The notes: a model not told the origin generated them from the letters alone. A DNA stretch of 17,271 nt from Peptoniphilus sp. (GCA_029983555.1 JASBZH010000032.1:1-17271); one strand, 5' to 3'; counted from the first letter of the stretch, positions 1-8,203 are shown. A program made the numbers and translations.

Positions 1-87
1 GGATATAAAGTAGAAAAAATAAGTGGCCTTGACCAATTTCCAAGAACAAATCATGCGGAAGCAATCGTGTTGCTATCAAGAAAATAA
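1..87 (+). CDS. RlmD/TrmA-family RNA (uracil-5-)-methyltransferase, C-terminal end only (5' part outside window)
   Basis: Frame 1 is open from the window edge to a TAA at 85-87 and gives 28 residues ending in DQFPRTNHAEAIVLLSRK. This matches the usual C-terminus of TrmA/RlmD-type SAM-dependent RNA m5U methyltransferases, where a D-x-F-P-x-T-x-H-x-E segment is followed by V-x-L-(L/M)-S. In the family this region lies next to the catalytic site, and the conserved Glu of the H-x-E motif acts as the general base. Here H-A-E replaces the commoner H-V-E. The family is clear from the motif, but which member (RlmD, RlmCD or TrmA) cannot be decided from the tail. The next gene's ribosome binding site starts 8 bases after the stop, so the two genes are probably co-transcribed. 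Confidence 0.75.
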   Translation, partial: GYKVEKISGLDQFPRTNHAEAIVLLSRK

Positions 88-106
88 GTGTCTACAAGGA
101 GGAAAA

Positions 107-1135
107 ATGATAAAGAAAATAGGAATTGTTAGTTTATCTAATGGTGTTTTGGGGGAAAGTTTTATTGAGCATGAAATAAAAATAGGATTAGACAGATTAA
201 ATAAGCTAGGAGTAGAAATAGAGTTTTTACCTAATTCTTTGAAAGGCATTGATTTTTTAAAGAATCATCCGGAAGCTAGGGCAGATGATTTGCTGCTTGC
301 TTTTGAAGATGACACTATTGATATGATTTTATGTGCTATTGGTGGAGAAGATACCTATAGATTATCCCCTTATCTGTTCGAAGGAGATAGATTAAAAAAT
401 ATTGTTAAACAAAAACTTTTTTTAGGCTTTTCTGACTCAACAATAAATCACTTTATGCTAAATAAGCTTGGCATAAAAACATTTTATGGTCAGGCTTTCT
501 TGCCAGATGTGTGCGAACTATCTGCTAATATGTTAGCTTATACAGAAAAATACTTTTTGGAACTTATAAAAACAGGAAAAATAAATGAGATACACCCTAG
601 TGAAGTGTGGTATGAAGAAAGGGAAGATTTTAGTAAGAAAGCTATTGGAGTAGAAATGAAAAGTCATCCTAATACCGGCTTTGAGCTTTTAAGAGGAAAT
701 CCTATATTTAGTGGAAAAATTTTAGGCGGATGCATAGAATCAATATATGATATGTTCGATAATTCTAGATTTAACGATACAGTAGAAATTTGTAGCAAAT
801 ATGATTTATTTCCAACCCTTGAGGAATGGGAGAATAAGATTTTACTAATAGAAACAAGCGAAGAAAAAACAAAACCAGATTTATATAGGAAAATGATACT
901 TGCTCTAAAAGGCTACGGCTTATTTGATGTATTAGCAGGAGTATTAGTAGGAAAACCTCAAAATGAAATCTATTATGAGGAGTATAAATCTATTTTATTA
1001 GAAGAAATTACCAATAAAGATTTACCTATTGTCTATAATATAAATATTGGACACTCAACTCCAAGATGTATAATTCCTTTTGGGGTAGAAGCAGAAGTAA
1101 ATGTAAGTAAACAAATGATCTCCTTTAATTATTAA
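107..1135 (+). CDS. S66 family serine peptidase (LD-carboxypeptidase / microcin C immunity MccF-like)
   Basis: This 342-aa cytoplasmic protein belongs to peptidase family S66, which contains murein tetrapeptide LD-carboxypeptidases (LdcA) and MccF, an enzyme that inactivates microcin C-type peptidyl-adenylates. The Ser-Glu-His triad is visible: the nucleophile Ser109 in GFSDST, Glu249 in LLIETSEE and His316 in NIGHSTPR. Other family landmarks are the CAIGGEDTYRLSPYL segment (about residues 76-90) and GGCIESIYDMF (about 207-217). Length is normal for the family. I chose ATG 107 because a full AAGGAGG lies at 96-102; the open frame extends upstream to 23 but that part overlaps the preceding methyltransferase and has no ribosome binding site. 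Sequence alone does not separate a peptidoglycan-recycling role from detoxification. The loop insert at about residues 165-200 and absence of a signal peptide would suit either. Confidence 0.85.
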   Translation: MIKKIGIVSLSNGVLGESFIEHEIKIGLDRLNKLGVEIEFLPNSLKGIDFLKNHPEARADDLLLAFEDDTIDMILCAIGGEDTYRLSPYLFEGDRLKNIVKQKLFLGFSDSTINHFMLNKLGIKTFYGQAFLPDVCELSANMLAYTEKYFLELIKTGKINEIHPSEVWYEEREDFSKKAIGVEMKSHPNTGFELLRGNPIFSGKILGGCIESIYDMFDNSRFNDTVEICSKYDLFPTLEEWENKILLIETSEEKTKPDLYRKMILALKGYGLFDVLAGVLVGKPQNEIYYEEYKSILLEEITNKDLPIVYNINIGHSTPRCIIPFGVEAEVNVSKQMISFNY

Positions 1136-1190
1136 ACAAAATTGGGCTGAGCTATGGGTTGTTTTTCTCTACTTTAGAGCGACATAATAA

Positions 1191-1310
1191 ATTACAAGAT
1201 ATTTACTGATTGACATATTCCCACATACGAGGCTTTTGAAAATATCTAATTTTATCTATACTGACCACTCGAGCCATGTGGAAGTGATTTGTTTGATGTC
1301 AAGGAAATAA
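1191..1310 (+). pseudogene. Decayed C-terminal remnant of a second RlmD/TrmA-type methyltransferase, with a 42-bp insertion
   Basis: A frame without start codon or ribosome binding site runs from 1191 to TAA 1308-1310. It encodes DIFPHT (1212-1229), then 14 unrelated residues, then SHVEVICLMSRK (1272-1307). Removing 42 bp between the two CGAG copies (1228-1231 and 1270-1273) restores the contiguous family ending DIFPHTSHVEVICLMSRK. This is a second, different copy of the C-terminus seen at 1-87: over the last 36 bases the two agree at 26 positions, so it is not a simple recent duplication. No intact upstream methyltransferase body precedes it; a TAA stands at 1188-1190. It may be the displaced 3' end of an integration target or the relic of a tandem paralogue. 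Confidence 0.65.
1228..1273. repeat. Direct repeat CGAG flanking an in-frame insertion in the rlmD-type remnant
   Basis: CGAG occurs at 1228-1231 and 1270-1273. The intervening bases 1232-1269 interrupt the conserved PHT-SHVE junction exactly between Thr and Ser codons. The segment could be a small target-site-duplicating insertion or a replication-slippage product. No terminal inverted repeats are visible in the inserted 38 bases. Confidence 0.5.
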
Positions 1311-1325
1311 TATATAGGTGACAAT

Positions 1326-4235
1326 ATGAATGGAAATAATTATTTTATAAAATTGATAATGTTATTAATAGATGATGAATTAATATTACTTTATGGATTT
1401 GGGAGCTTGACAAATCAAAAAGCGTATGGATGGAAAGAAAAAGTTGGTAATGAAAAAGGGCAATATATTTTCAAATCAATTTTGAATCAAAAAGATGCTG
1501 AGATATTTTTCGATAAACTAAAACATCCTGGTAAAATTATTTTAAATAAAAAAGAGTTTATGTCTCCTGAACTTTTTTATAGAGAAACTGTATTGTGTAA
1601 TGACGGATTGAAAAAAGAGCAAGGGCCTATAAATAAATCCAAAAAATTAACTGAATTATGGAATACTAAGAAGGATGACTTATTTAATAAGATAAAAATT
1701 AGTGTAGATTATAACAAAATGAGCGACATAGATAATTATAAAAGTATTTATAAACTATTTACTTGGATAAGAGATGAAAGTGGGATAAATCTATTTAGTG
1801 AAGGATATAGGCTAGGCAATTTTGAAATATATTATTCATTAGACAATGAGAATGACTTTCGTATTGATACTCATAAAGATTGTGGGTTGCTTAAAACAAC
1901 AGTAAGAAAATTGGAAGAATTTGAAGACAACCTTATTGTAAATTGCTTATCTAAGCATAAAATGAGGACTATTATTAACCAAACAAAAATATTTTTACCT
2001 GAAGAAGATTTAATAGAATTTACTTCGAAAGAACCAATGAGTGAAGTATTGATTCAAATATGGAATGAAGAAAATGGAGATTTAATTTTTTCAGAAAACT
2101 ACACACTAATATTAAGTTTTTCCATTAATATAGGATTAAGCTCACCAATATTTAAAATTAAAGATGATTGGACACAAAAGCTAATTAAGTCTGCAACAAA
2201 TAGAAAAGAATATATAGAAGAAAATATTGAAACTATTTCTCACATACAATATAGAGATCCAATATCTAAAGAAAATGAGTATAGAAATGAAATTGACTAT
2301 GCAATTGAAAAAGGTTTAAAAATTTTTTCAATTTTTTATCGAAATTATAGCAAAGGTGTATTCGTAAAAAATGAAAACAAGGATGGTGAAATTGAAAGTT
2401 TTATAAAAATAAGAAAATTCATTGAGGCGTCTGGAGTTTATAAGGTAGTAATAGTAGATCCATATTTTTCTGTTATTGCTGCAAAGAAAATTCTTACTAG
2501 AATTTCTAGAGCTGATTTAGAAATTATAATTATTACAGCATTGGATAAAGTAAATCCAGATATTGGAGAAAAGTCGGATAAAAATCAAGCTATTATACTA
2601 AAAAGTTTTTTAGAAAATAACTCCCAATTAATCAGTCCAAGATTGACTGTGATTAACATATCAAGGAACAAAAGACAAGCTTTTCATGATCGTTATTTAC
2701 TAAGGTATCATAAAGATGGGAGTGTTGATGGTTTTTTGTTAAGCAACTCTCTTAATTCTATGGGACAATTTTATCCATTTGTAATTGCTCCTATGAATTA
2801 TGAAGTTTGTTTAGAAGTATCAGACTATCTTGATGAAATTACTAAAAGTATACTGAATGAGGAAGATAAGTCAATGAAATCAGAAGTACTTTATTATAGT
2901 AAAAATTTTTTACCTGTTGAATATGAAAAAGAATATAAAGAATTACTATGCTTAGAATGGTTTAACAGATGGAAAACTGATGAAAATGTTATTATCATTC
3001 CAAAAGAAGAAATACAAGAAGCTATTTTTACTATCTTCGAGAAATGGGAAAAAGATAGTAGGATTGCTTGTATAATGCTTTGCAGTCTTAATAAATTTTT
3101 AGAACTAAGAAATCCCTATAAAATATTGGCAAATACCATAGGAAAGGATGATAAATTTATTGAAGATTTTCTGAATGAATTCTTTATTTTAGCAGAACAA
3201 ATAGAATTTTCTATTAATCATTTAAAAAAAGGCTTATATTCAGAAGAAAATCAACTTTATTTATTTTTAAGTAACAAGGCAAAACTTAATCGTGCTGGAA
3301 ATAAAAATTTGATTTATTATGGTGGACATATTTATTATGGTCCTAGTTGGTTAAGATCAGGATACAATTTGCTCATTTATTTGAATTCAAAAAAATATTT
3401 TGATCTGATGGATAAGTTAAAATCGCCAATGATGTTTGATGTGTTGATTTATCAATTGACATCTTATGACTTTGATAACGATTTTTATCAGACATTTATC
3501 GAAGAAGGGAATATAAATATACAGATTTTTTTTGCTGATTATTTTTTTAATAGAATAGGTCATAATAATAATTTTTTTGAAAGATATAAGAAAATTTTAA
3601 ATTTGATTTCTAATGATAAATTGATAATACAGTTAACTAGAATGATTTCGCGCGTTAGATTTTATTTACGAATAAAACCTATAGAAGAAAATGATATTTT
3701 TTTTATAATTTTTGATTGGATTTTGGACTTATTCGCTAAAAAAGTGATTCATTGTTCACATGAAATAGTAAAAGATGCAATGTATTATTTGTATGATAGT
3801 GAAACTATATCTCATTGTAATCTTCACTATGAAATAGGAAGAAGAATATCTAATGAGATAATAAAAGATAAATTTTTTGAGAGCGCGTTAGATATAGCAG
3901 AAAAAGGATTAATGGAAGCTTTAATTGACAAAACTAATATTGACTATGATTTTAAAGAATTAAATAAAATATATGTAGATATCTTGGATCAACTTTATGA
4001 GAATGAATCCGAAAGTGAATTGTTAAATAGAATTTATAAAAGAGAAGATTTTGAAACAGCAACTGAGCCGGAACTGAAGAATTATAACTACGATAAATGG
4101 CATAATGCAGCAATAAGTGCTATAAAACAGTTAGAAATTCTAAGAAATTATATTAATAAGCATCCTAACTCAAATAGAGCAGAAAAAATATTTAACAATT
4201 GGGATGAAAGAGTTAAACTTGCTTGGCTGCCATAG
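1326..4235 (+). CDS. Large orphan protein with phospholipase D-like nuclease core (possible VPA1262-type defence protein)
   Basis: The 969-aa product has no signal peptide or clear membrane segment. Its middle contains a PLD-superfamily-like core: a beta strand ending in VDPY (377-380), a strand-rich EIIIITALD segment (about 399-407), and H454-D-R456-Y followed by GFLLSNSLN (469-477). This resembles the H-x-K/R plus G-S-x-N motif of PLD-like nucleases, with Arg in place of Lys. The N-terminal 350 residues and the long helical C-terminus (about 530-969) are not recognised. The layout recalls the roughly 1000-residue VPA1262-type proteins found in defence islands, but I assign that only tentatively. 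ATG 1326 follows AGGTGA (1316-1321). The gene begins 15 bases after the methyltransferase remnant, stands alone, and is more AT-rich than the citrate operon, consistent with horizontal gain. A role in anti-phage defence is inference. Confidence 0.6.
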   Translation: MNGNNYFIKLIMLLIDDELILLYGFGSLTNQKAYGWKEKVGNEKGQYIFKSILNQKDAEIFFDKLKHPGKIILNKKEFMSPELFYRETVLCNDGLKKEQGPINKSKKLTELWNTKKDDLFNKIKISVDYNKMSDIDNYKSIYKLFTWIRDESGINLFSEGYRLGNFEIYYSLDNENDFRIDTHKDCGLLKTTVRKLEEFEDNLIVNCLSKHKMRTIINQTKIFLPEEDLIEFTSKEPMSEVLIQIWNEENGDLIFSENYTLILSFSINIGLSSPIFKIKDDWTQKLIKSATNRKEYIEENIETISHIQYRDPISKENEYRNEIDYAIEKGLKIFSIFYRNYSKGVFVKNENKDGEIESFIKIRKFIEASGVYKVVIVDPYFSVIAAKKILTRISRADLEIIIITALDKVNPDIGEKSDKNQAIILKSFLENNSQLISPRLTVINISRNKRQAFHDRYLLRYHKDGSVDGFLLSNSLNSMGQFYPFVIAPMNYEVCLEVSDYLDEITKSILNEEDKSMKSEVLYYSKNFLPVEYEKEYKELLCLEWFNRWKTDENVIIIPKEEIQEAIFTIFEKWEKDSRIACIMLCSLNKFLELRNPYKILANTIGKDDKFIEDFLNEFFILAEQIEFSINHLKKGLYSEENQLYLFLSNKAKLNRAGNKNLIYYGGHIYYGPSWLRSGYNLLIYLNSKKYFDLMDKLKSPMMFDVLIYQLTSYDFDNDFYQTFIEEGNINIQIFFADYFFNRIGHNNNFFERYKKILNLISNDKLIIQLTRMISRVRFYLRIKPIEENDIFFIIFDWILDLFAKKVIHCSHEIVKDAMYYLYDSETISHCNLHYEIGRRISNEIIKDKFFESALDIAEKGLMEALIDKTNIDYDFKELNKIYVDILDQLYENESESELLNRIYKREDFETATEPELKNYNYDKWHNAAISAIKQLEILRNYINKHPNSNRAEKIFNNWDERVKLAWLP

Positions 4236-4348
4236 ATTATTATAGAATGAGACTTAATTTAAGAAATTTATAAAAAAATTGTAAAAAAGTAGCAGATTGT
4301 ATTCTTCTGTGATTTTATAATAGTTGAGTTTCAGTTGATATCTTTATT

Positions 4349-4528
4349 TTATTCATGTTTGAATATTAACCCTCTAAGAATTGGAGCAAGAAGATTTATG
4401 TCAGTTATATTTTCAGAAAATATTTCTTCATCAAACTCATCCAGTCCTAATACTTTAATACATTTATTCTTTAGAATATATTCTGGATCTGATAATTTAA
4501 TATATTCTTTAAAATTAGTCTTTTTTGA
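4349..4528 (-). pseudogene. Antisense remnant resembling the C-terminus of a large serine recombinase
   Basis: Reading the minus strand, 59 codons between an in-frame TGA (4529-4531) and a TAA (4349-4351) give a natural-looking peptide. It contains NFKEYIKLSDPEYILKNK, then GLDEFDEEIFSENITDINLL, and ends LRGLIFKHE. The order 'EFDE-x2-F/L', about 10 residues, then '-x-IFK' resembles the C-terminal tail of large serine recombinases, where a LxEFDExL/F motif precedes a (I/F)xFKDG strand. There is no start codon, and the upstream 400 bases on this strand are full of stops, so no functional gene exists. The family call is weak; that it is a decayed coding fragment is more secure. Confidence 0.35.
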
Positions 4529-4853
4529 TCAGAACATATCTATAACACAACATCTCTTTTATTTAATTTAGATATTTAATATAATTGATAAGAGACTTTT
4601 TCGTATCATTTACAATATTATTTCAAAGTTTTAAATTTTGAATACTTATATTTCTGAATTTTAATATATTTTTTTAAATATACTATTTTACTCTAAACAG
4701 AATAATTTATTATGTTTTACCATTCTTTAGTTCATATTAAACATAGTATTTTTATATATAATCTTTAAGAAATTAATTATTATTAAGGGTTTTAGTATTA
4801 TTTCTCGTAGATTTGTTAAAGTTAATATATTAATTTTAGTTATCTTTATTATA

Positions 4854-4882
4854 TTGTCTGCTTTTCCTATGAATAATATATT
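4854..4882 (+). promoter_or_regulatory. Candidate sigma-A promoter for the SLH protein gene
   Basis: TTGTCT (4854-4859) and TATATT (4877-4882) are separated by 17 bases, and would start transcription about 65 bases before the ATG at 4955. In sequence this AT-rich chance matches are common; a TATGAT at 4891-4896 is an alternative -10 with a poor -35. Confidence 0.3.
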
Positions 4883-4954
4883 TTATATGATATGATGTTA
4901 AATATATGATACTATTTTTATAGTAAAGATTTTTAATATTTATAGGAGGTTTAC

Positions 4955-7135
4955 ATGAAGAAGAAAATTATAGCGGCTTTTGTTATTTTTATAATTTTTA
5001 TGACATCGATTTCAGTTTCAGCTGAGTCAAAAAATTATAAAGTTGAGACTTTAATTGAAAAAAATTTTGTAAATGGGTATGAAGATAAGAGTTTAAGACT
5101 CGATAAACCCATAACTAGAGCTGAATTTACTAAATTAATTGTCGAAGTTAAAAGAGAAAGAGCTTATGCGAATAAACTAAGTGATGAAGCTTCTATTTTT
5201 AAAGATGTAACAAAGGAAAGTTGGGCAAACGGATACATAAACTGTGCCACAAAAGATGGATACATAAAGGGCTATAATGATATGACTTTTAAACCTCAAA
5301 AAAATATAACAAATAGAGAAGCCATTGCCATTGTTGCAAGGCTTCATCCTGATTTTAAAGAGAAAAATTTAGATGAAACGGACTGGTCAAAAGATTATTT
5401 AAATTTTGCTAAAAATCACGGTATCTTAGAAGATATACATATTGATGATTGTCTAGATGATAATGCAACTAGAGAAATTGCTTTTGAAATAATCTACAAT
5501 TATGATAGAGAAATTGACAATATAATAGAAGAGATTGTAAGAAGTGCAATGAAAGATGTTAATGAAGAAGAGTCTTCACATAAATATACATATGGTAATA
5601 ATTTGCAAGTAAAAAGTGGTAGGAGCGAAAGCAAAGAAAAAAATATTGTCAGATTTTACGATGAAGATAAACTACTTTTTAAAAGATTTTTTTATGATGG
5701 AGAGTATTTGAAATTTTTAAATGCGCCAGAAAAAGATGGATATAATTTTGTGGCTTGGTACAATGAAGGGAAAAAGGTTGATTTTCCACTTAGAGTCTCT
5801 AGTGATTTGAGCCTTAATGCAAAATATGAAAAAGTAAAAATAAATAATGAAGATTATATTAAAGATCTACAAAATCTTTTGAAGGATGATCTACTCTATA
5901 GTGAAAATATTGACAAAATTGATGGAGAAATTTTAAATTTATACAAAAGTTCTTTGTATTACGCAAAAGATTTGTTAAAAGCGATAAATGATGGCAAAGA
6001 AGTAGATTTAAAGACTATTAAATCTGCAACTTTAAATTTAAATGCCGCGAGAAAAAATCTTAAAGCCGAACTTTGGAAATTAAATTCAAAAGAAGAAGTT
6101 AGAGTGGAATCAATAAGGATAAATAGCAAAAATCACAAGACAAAGTACGAAGTTGGAGATGCTCTCGATTTAAATGGATTAACTATAGAAGTTAAAAATT
6201 CAGACGGATCAGTAAAGACAGTGGAAGTAACAGATGATATGGTTAGTGGATTTAATTCAAATAAACCTAAGGATTTAGAAGTGCTTACCATAAATTACAG
6301 AGGGAAAACTACAAATTATAATATCAAAATAGTTGAAAAAGAGCCGAAAGCTGATATTGTATGGATTAAGATAATTAGCACAAATCACAAGACGGAGTAT
6401 AAAGTTAATGATAAACTCGATACTAAAAATTTAAAAATACTTGTAAAAAGGGACGACTATTCATTGGAAGAAATAGACGTTAAACCGGATATGGTGGATG
6501 GTTTTGATTCAAAAGAGTCAATAAATTCTAAGAAACTTGCGATTAATTATGAGGGAAAAACTGTTAACTATGATATAAAAATCATAGAAGAAGAAAGACC
6601 AAATGTCCCTAAACTAAAGTCAATTAAAATACCCTTAAACGTAAAGTATGAATTTGATCCAAATATTTTAAATTATGTGGTGGAAGTTGATGATGACAAC
6701 ATACCTATAATAGGTGCAACGCCAGAAGATGAAGAAAAAGTAAAAAAAGAAGTAATACATGCCAAAGATTTTGATAATGAAAATGTCACTACTGTAAAAC
6801 TTATATCAGAAGATAATATTATAAATACTTATACTGTAAAATTCATTAGAAAGCCTAAAATAGTATCTTCAAGTAATAAACATTTAAAATCAATTAAAGT
6901 AGGCGATAAAATTATAGAGGTAAGGGACGACACAGTTACTTATAAAATAAATTTAAATAAGACTGAGGAGCTTCCAGAAGTTGATGCAATACCACAAGAT
7001 CTTAGAAATACAGTCGAGATAGTTCAGGCAAAAGATTCTGAATCTAAAGACTGCGTAATAATATATGTTGTCTCAGAAAAGGGAAAAACACTTGGAGCAT
7101 TTCAGGTGAAATTTTATTTTACAGAAGATTTGTAA
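4955..7135 (+). CDS. Secreted S-layer-homology surface protein with InlB-repeat, Ig-like and cadherin-like domains
   Basis: The 726-aa protein starts with a signal peptide: KKK, a hydrophobic core at residues 5-20, and a likely cleavage after VSA (23). Three SLH-type repeats follow (about 28-66, 81-130 and 140-182; GYEDKSLRLDKPITRAEF and IKGYNDMTFKPQKNITNREA are the clearest), which in the family bind pyruvylated secondary cell-wall polymers. Residues 231-293 resemble an InlB B-repeat (GYNFVAWYNEG, then LNAKYEKV). A helical spacer lies at 296-376. Two homologous Ig-like domains follow (383-461 and 467-545, sharing NHKT-x-Y-x-V and INY-x-GKT-x-NY). Two cadherin-like beta-sandwich domains end the protein (553-633 and 643-722). 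No LPXTG motif or transmembrane anchor is seen, so attachment would be by SLH. AGGAGG at 4944-4949 supports the start. It is probably a single-gene unit; adhesion or cell-wall organisation is inferred. Confidence 0.85.
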   Translation: MKKKIIAAFVIFIIFMTSISVSAESKNYKVETLIEKNFVNGYEDKSLRLDKPITRAEFTKLIVEVKRERAYANKLSDEASIFKDVTKESWANGYINCATKDGYIKGYNDMTFKPQKNITNREAIAIVARLHPDFKEKNLDETDWSKDYLNFAKNHGILEDIHIDDCLDDNATREIAFEIIYNYDREIDNIIEEIVRSAMKDVNEEESSHKYTYGNNLQVKSGRSESKEKNIVRFYDEDKLLFKRFFYDGEYLKFLNAPEKDGYNFVAWYNEGKKVDFPLRVSSDLSLNAKYEKVKINNEDYIKDLQNLLKDDLLYSENIDKIDGEILNLYKSSLYYAKDLLKAINDGKEVDLKTIKSATLNLNAARKNLKAELWKLNSKEEVRVESIRINSKNHKTKYEVGDALDLNGLTIEVKNSDGSVKTVEVTDDMVSGFNSNKPKDLEVLTINYRGKTTNYNIKIVEKEPKADIVWIKIISTNHKTEYKVNDKLDTKNLKILVKRDDYSLEEIDVKPDMVDGFDSKESINSKKLAINYEGKTVNYDIKIIEEERPNVPKLKSIKIPLNVKYEFDPNILNYVVEVDDDNIPIIGATPEDEEKVKKEVIHAKDFDNENVTTVKLISEDNIINTYTVKFIRKPKIVSSSNKHLKSIKVGDKIIEVRDDTVTYKINLNKTEELPEVDAIPQDLRNTVEIVQAKDSESKDCVIIYVVSEKGKTLGAFQVKFYFTEDL
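6109..6590 (+). repeat. Internal tandem repeat of two Ig-like domains
   Basis: Two consecutive modules of about 80 codons share the pattern S-x-NHKT-x-Y-x-V-x-D-x-LD, D-M-V-x-GF and INY-x-GKT-x-NY-x-IKI. Nucleotide identity remains visible in the start of each copy (AATCACAAGAC in both). This indicates an intragenic duplication that has since diverged. Confidence 0.65.
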
Positions 7136-7154
7136 ATTCTTAAATAAGTCTTTT

Positions 7155-7182
7155 TTGCCTAAATTAATTTCTAGAGTATAAT
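7155..7182 (+). promoter_or_regulatory. Sigma-A promoter of the lysR gene
   Basis: TTGCCT (7155-7160) and a consensus TATAAT (7177-7182) are 16 bases apart, with the -10 box about 50 bases before the chosen ATG. It lies only 20 bases after the end of the surface-protein gene, showing that the regulator has its own transcription start. Confidence 0.6.
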
Positions 7183-7233
7183 AAGGCTGTAGTATTATTT
7201 TAGGTATTTTAAAGCTTACTTATGGGAGTTTTT

Positions 7234-8163
7234 ATGAACGATAGAGAATTAATTTATATAAAGACAATTGCCGAAATGAAATCTATTTCTAAAGCTGCAG
7301 AAAAACTTTTTATTTCACAGCCAAGCCTTAGCCAGACTCTACAAAAGATAGAAACAGAACTTGGGACTTCTCTTTTTATAAGGGAAGCAAGGGGTATGAA
7401 GCTGACTTTTGCTGGAGAGCAGTACTATCTAATGGCAAAAGAAATTTTAAATATTTATAATGATTTTAAATCTGAAATAACTCATATAAATGAACTAAAA
7501 TCAGGCCGAGTTGTCATTGGTATTGCGAGATTTATGGGAATGAATGTGTTGCCAAAAGTCTTGCCGCAGCTGAATAAAAAATATCCAAATATAGAAATTA
7601 AAATTAGGGGAGAGAGTACACTCGCCCTTGAAAAATTGGTTTTAAGTGGCGATATAGACTTTGCATTAACTCACGCACACAAAAAGGACATGAATCCGCA
7701 GATAGATTACGATGTTTTGGACAAGGAATACTTTGTTTTGGTAAGTCAAAAGGACTATTTAAAAAATTCTCCTCATGTAGTGGAAAAAGACGGAAAAAGG
7801 TATGTCGATTTAAATGATTTTAAAGATGAGAAGTTTGTCCTCTTAGAGCACGGGAAGGGAATAAGAAAAGTCCAGGATATGATTTTTGATTCCTACGGAT
7901 TTAGTCCACATATCGTCGTCACTACTAAAAACTTTGAGACTGCAAAAAGACTTGCCGGTTGTGGAATGGGTCTTACTCTTACTCCAAGGTCGTATCTGCA
8001 TTTTATAAAGGGTGGAGAGTTCGACATTTATGAACTCGTTGGGACGAGCGAAAATTCTTGGCTACTTACAATTTTAAGCATGCCAAACACCTACAAATCT
8101 CAGGCGAGCCAAGTCTTTATAAATGAGATAAAAAAACATTTTAACAAAGAAATAAAAATTTGA
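7234..8163 (+). CDS. LysR-type transcriptional regulator, probable activator of the citrate operon
   Basis: The 309-aa protein has the standard LysR layout and length. The N-terminal winged helix-turn-helix covers about residues 5-65, with SISKAAEKLFISQPSLSQTL (17-36) as the helix-turn-helix and TSLFIREARGMKLTFAGE as the wing. A periplasmic-binding-protein-like effector domain starts at about residue 88 (GRVVIGIARF). ATG 7234 is preferred over the upstream ATG at 7222 because GGGAG (7224-7228) sits 5 bases before it, whereas 7222 has no ribosome binding site. The gene is co-directional with the citrate genes, has its own promoter and terminator, and is followed by a control region with dyads typical of LysR targets. 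The ligand, perhaps citrate, and the regulation of the neighbouring operon are inferred from position. Confidence 0.85.
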   Translation: MNDRELIYIKTIAEMKSISKAAEKLFISQPSLSQTLQKIETELGTSLFIREARGMKLTFAGEQYYLMAKEILNIYNDFKSEITHINELKSGRVVIGIARFMGMNVLPKVLPQLNKKYPNIEIKIRGESTLALEKLVLSGDIDFALTHAHKKDMNPQIDYDVLDKEYFVLVSQKDYLKNSPHVVEKDGKRYVDLNDFKDEKFVLLEHGKGIRKVQDMIFDSYGFSPHIVVTTKNFETAKRLAGCGMGLTLTPRSYLHFIKGGEFDIYELVGTSENSWLLTILSMPNTYKSQASQVFINEIKKHFNKEIKI

Positions 8164-8171
8164 GATTAAAT

Positions 8172-8203
8172 TAAAATACTCTGCGCTGCAGGGTATTTTT
8201 TGT
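8172..8203 (+). terminator. Rho-independent terminator of lysR
   Basis: An 11-bp stem (8174-8184 pairing with 8188-8198, one G-U pair) with the 3-base loop GCT runs into a T tract ending at 8201. It begins about 10 bases after the lysR stop and separates the regulator from the citrate operon. Confidence 0.8.

Larger units (their letters stand above)
4236..4954. other. 719-bp very AT-rich gap with decayed sequence and the promoter region of the SLH gene
   Basis: No intact gene is supported here. A short + strand open frame (4335-4571, TTG start, no ribosome binding site) is the shadow of a more protein-like antisense frame at 4349-4528. From 4572 to about 4850 both strands are broken by many stops, with long A and T runs and no recognisable RNA. 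No strong terminator follows the large upstream gene. The last 100 bases hold a plausible promoter and the ribosome binding site AGGAGG (4944-4949) of the next gene. Confidence 0.6.

Noticed and set aside
1136..1175. Possible terminator after the S66 peptidase gene
   Set aside because: A T-rich run is present at 1160-1168 but I cannot form a convincing stem from the bases before it.
4335..4571. 78-aa + strand open frame in the AT-rich gap
   Set aside because: It has a TTG start, no ribosome binding site, low-complexity Ser/Ile/Leu content, and lies opposite a more protein-like antisense frame.
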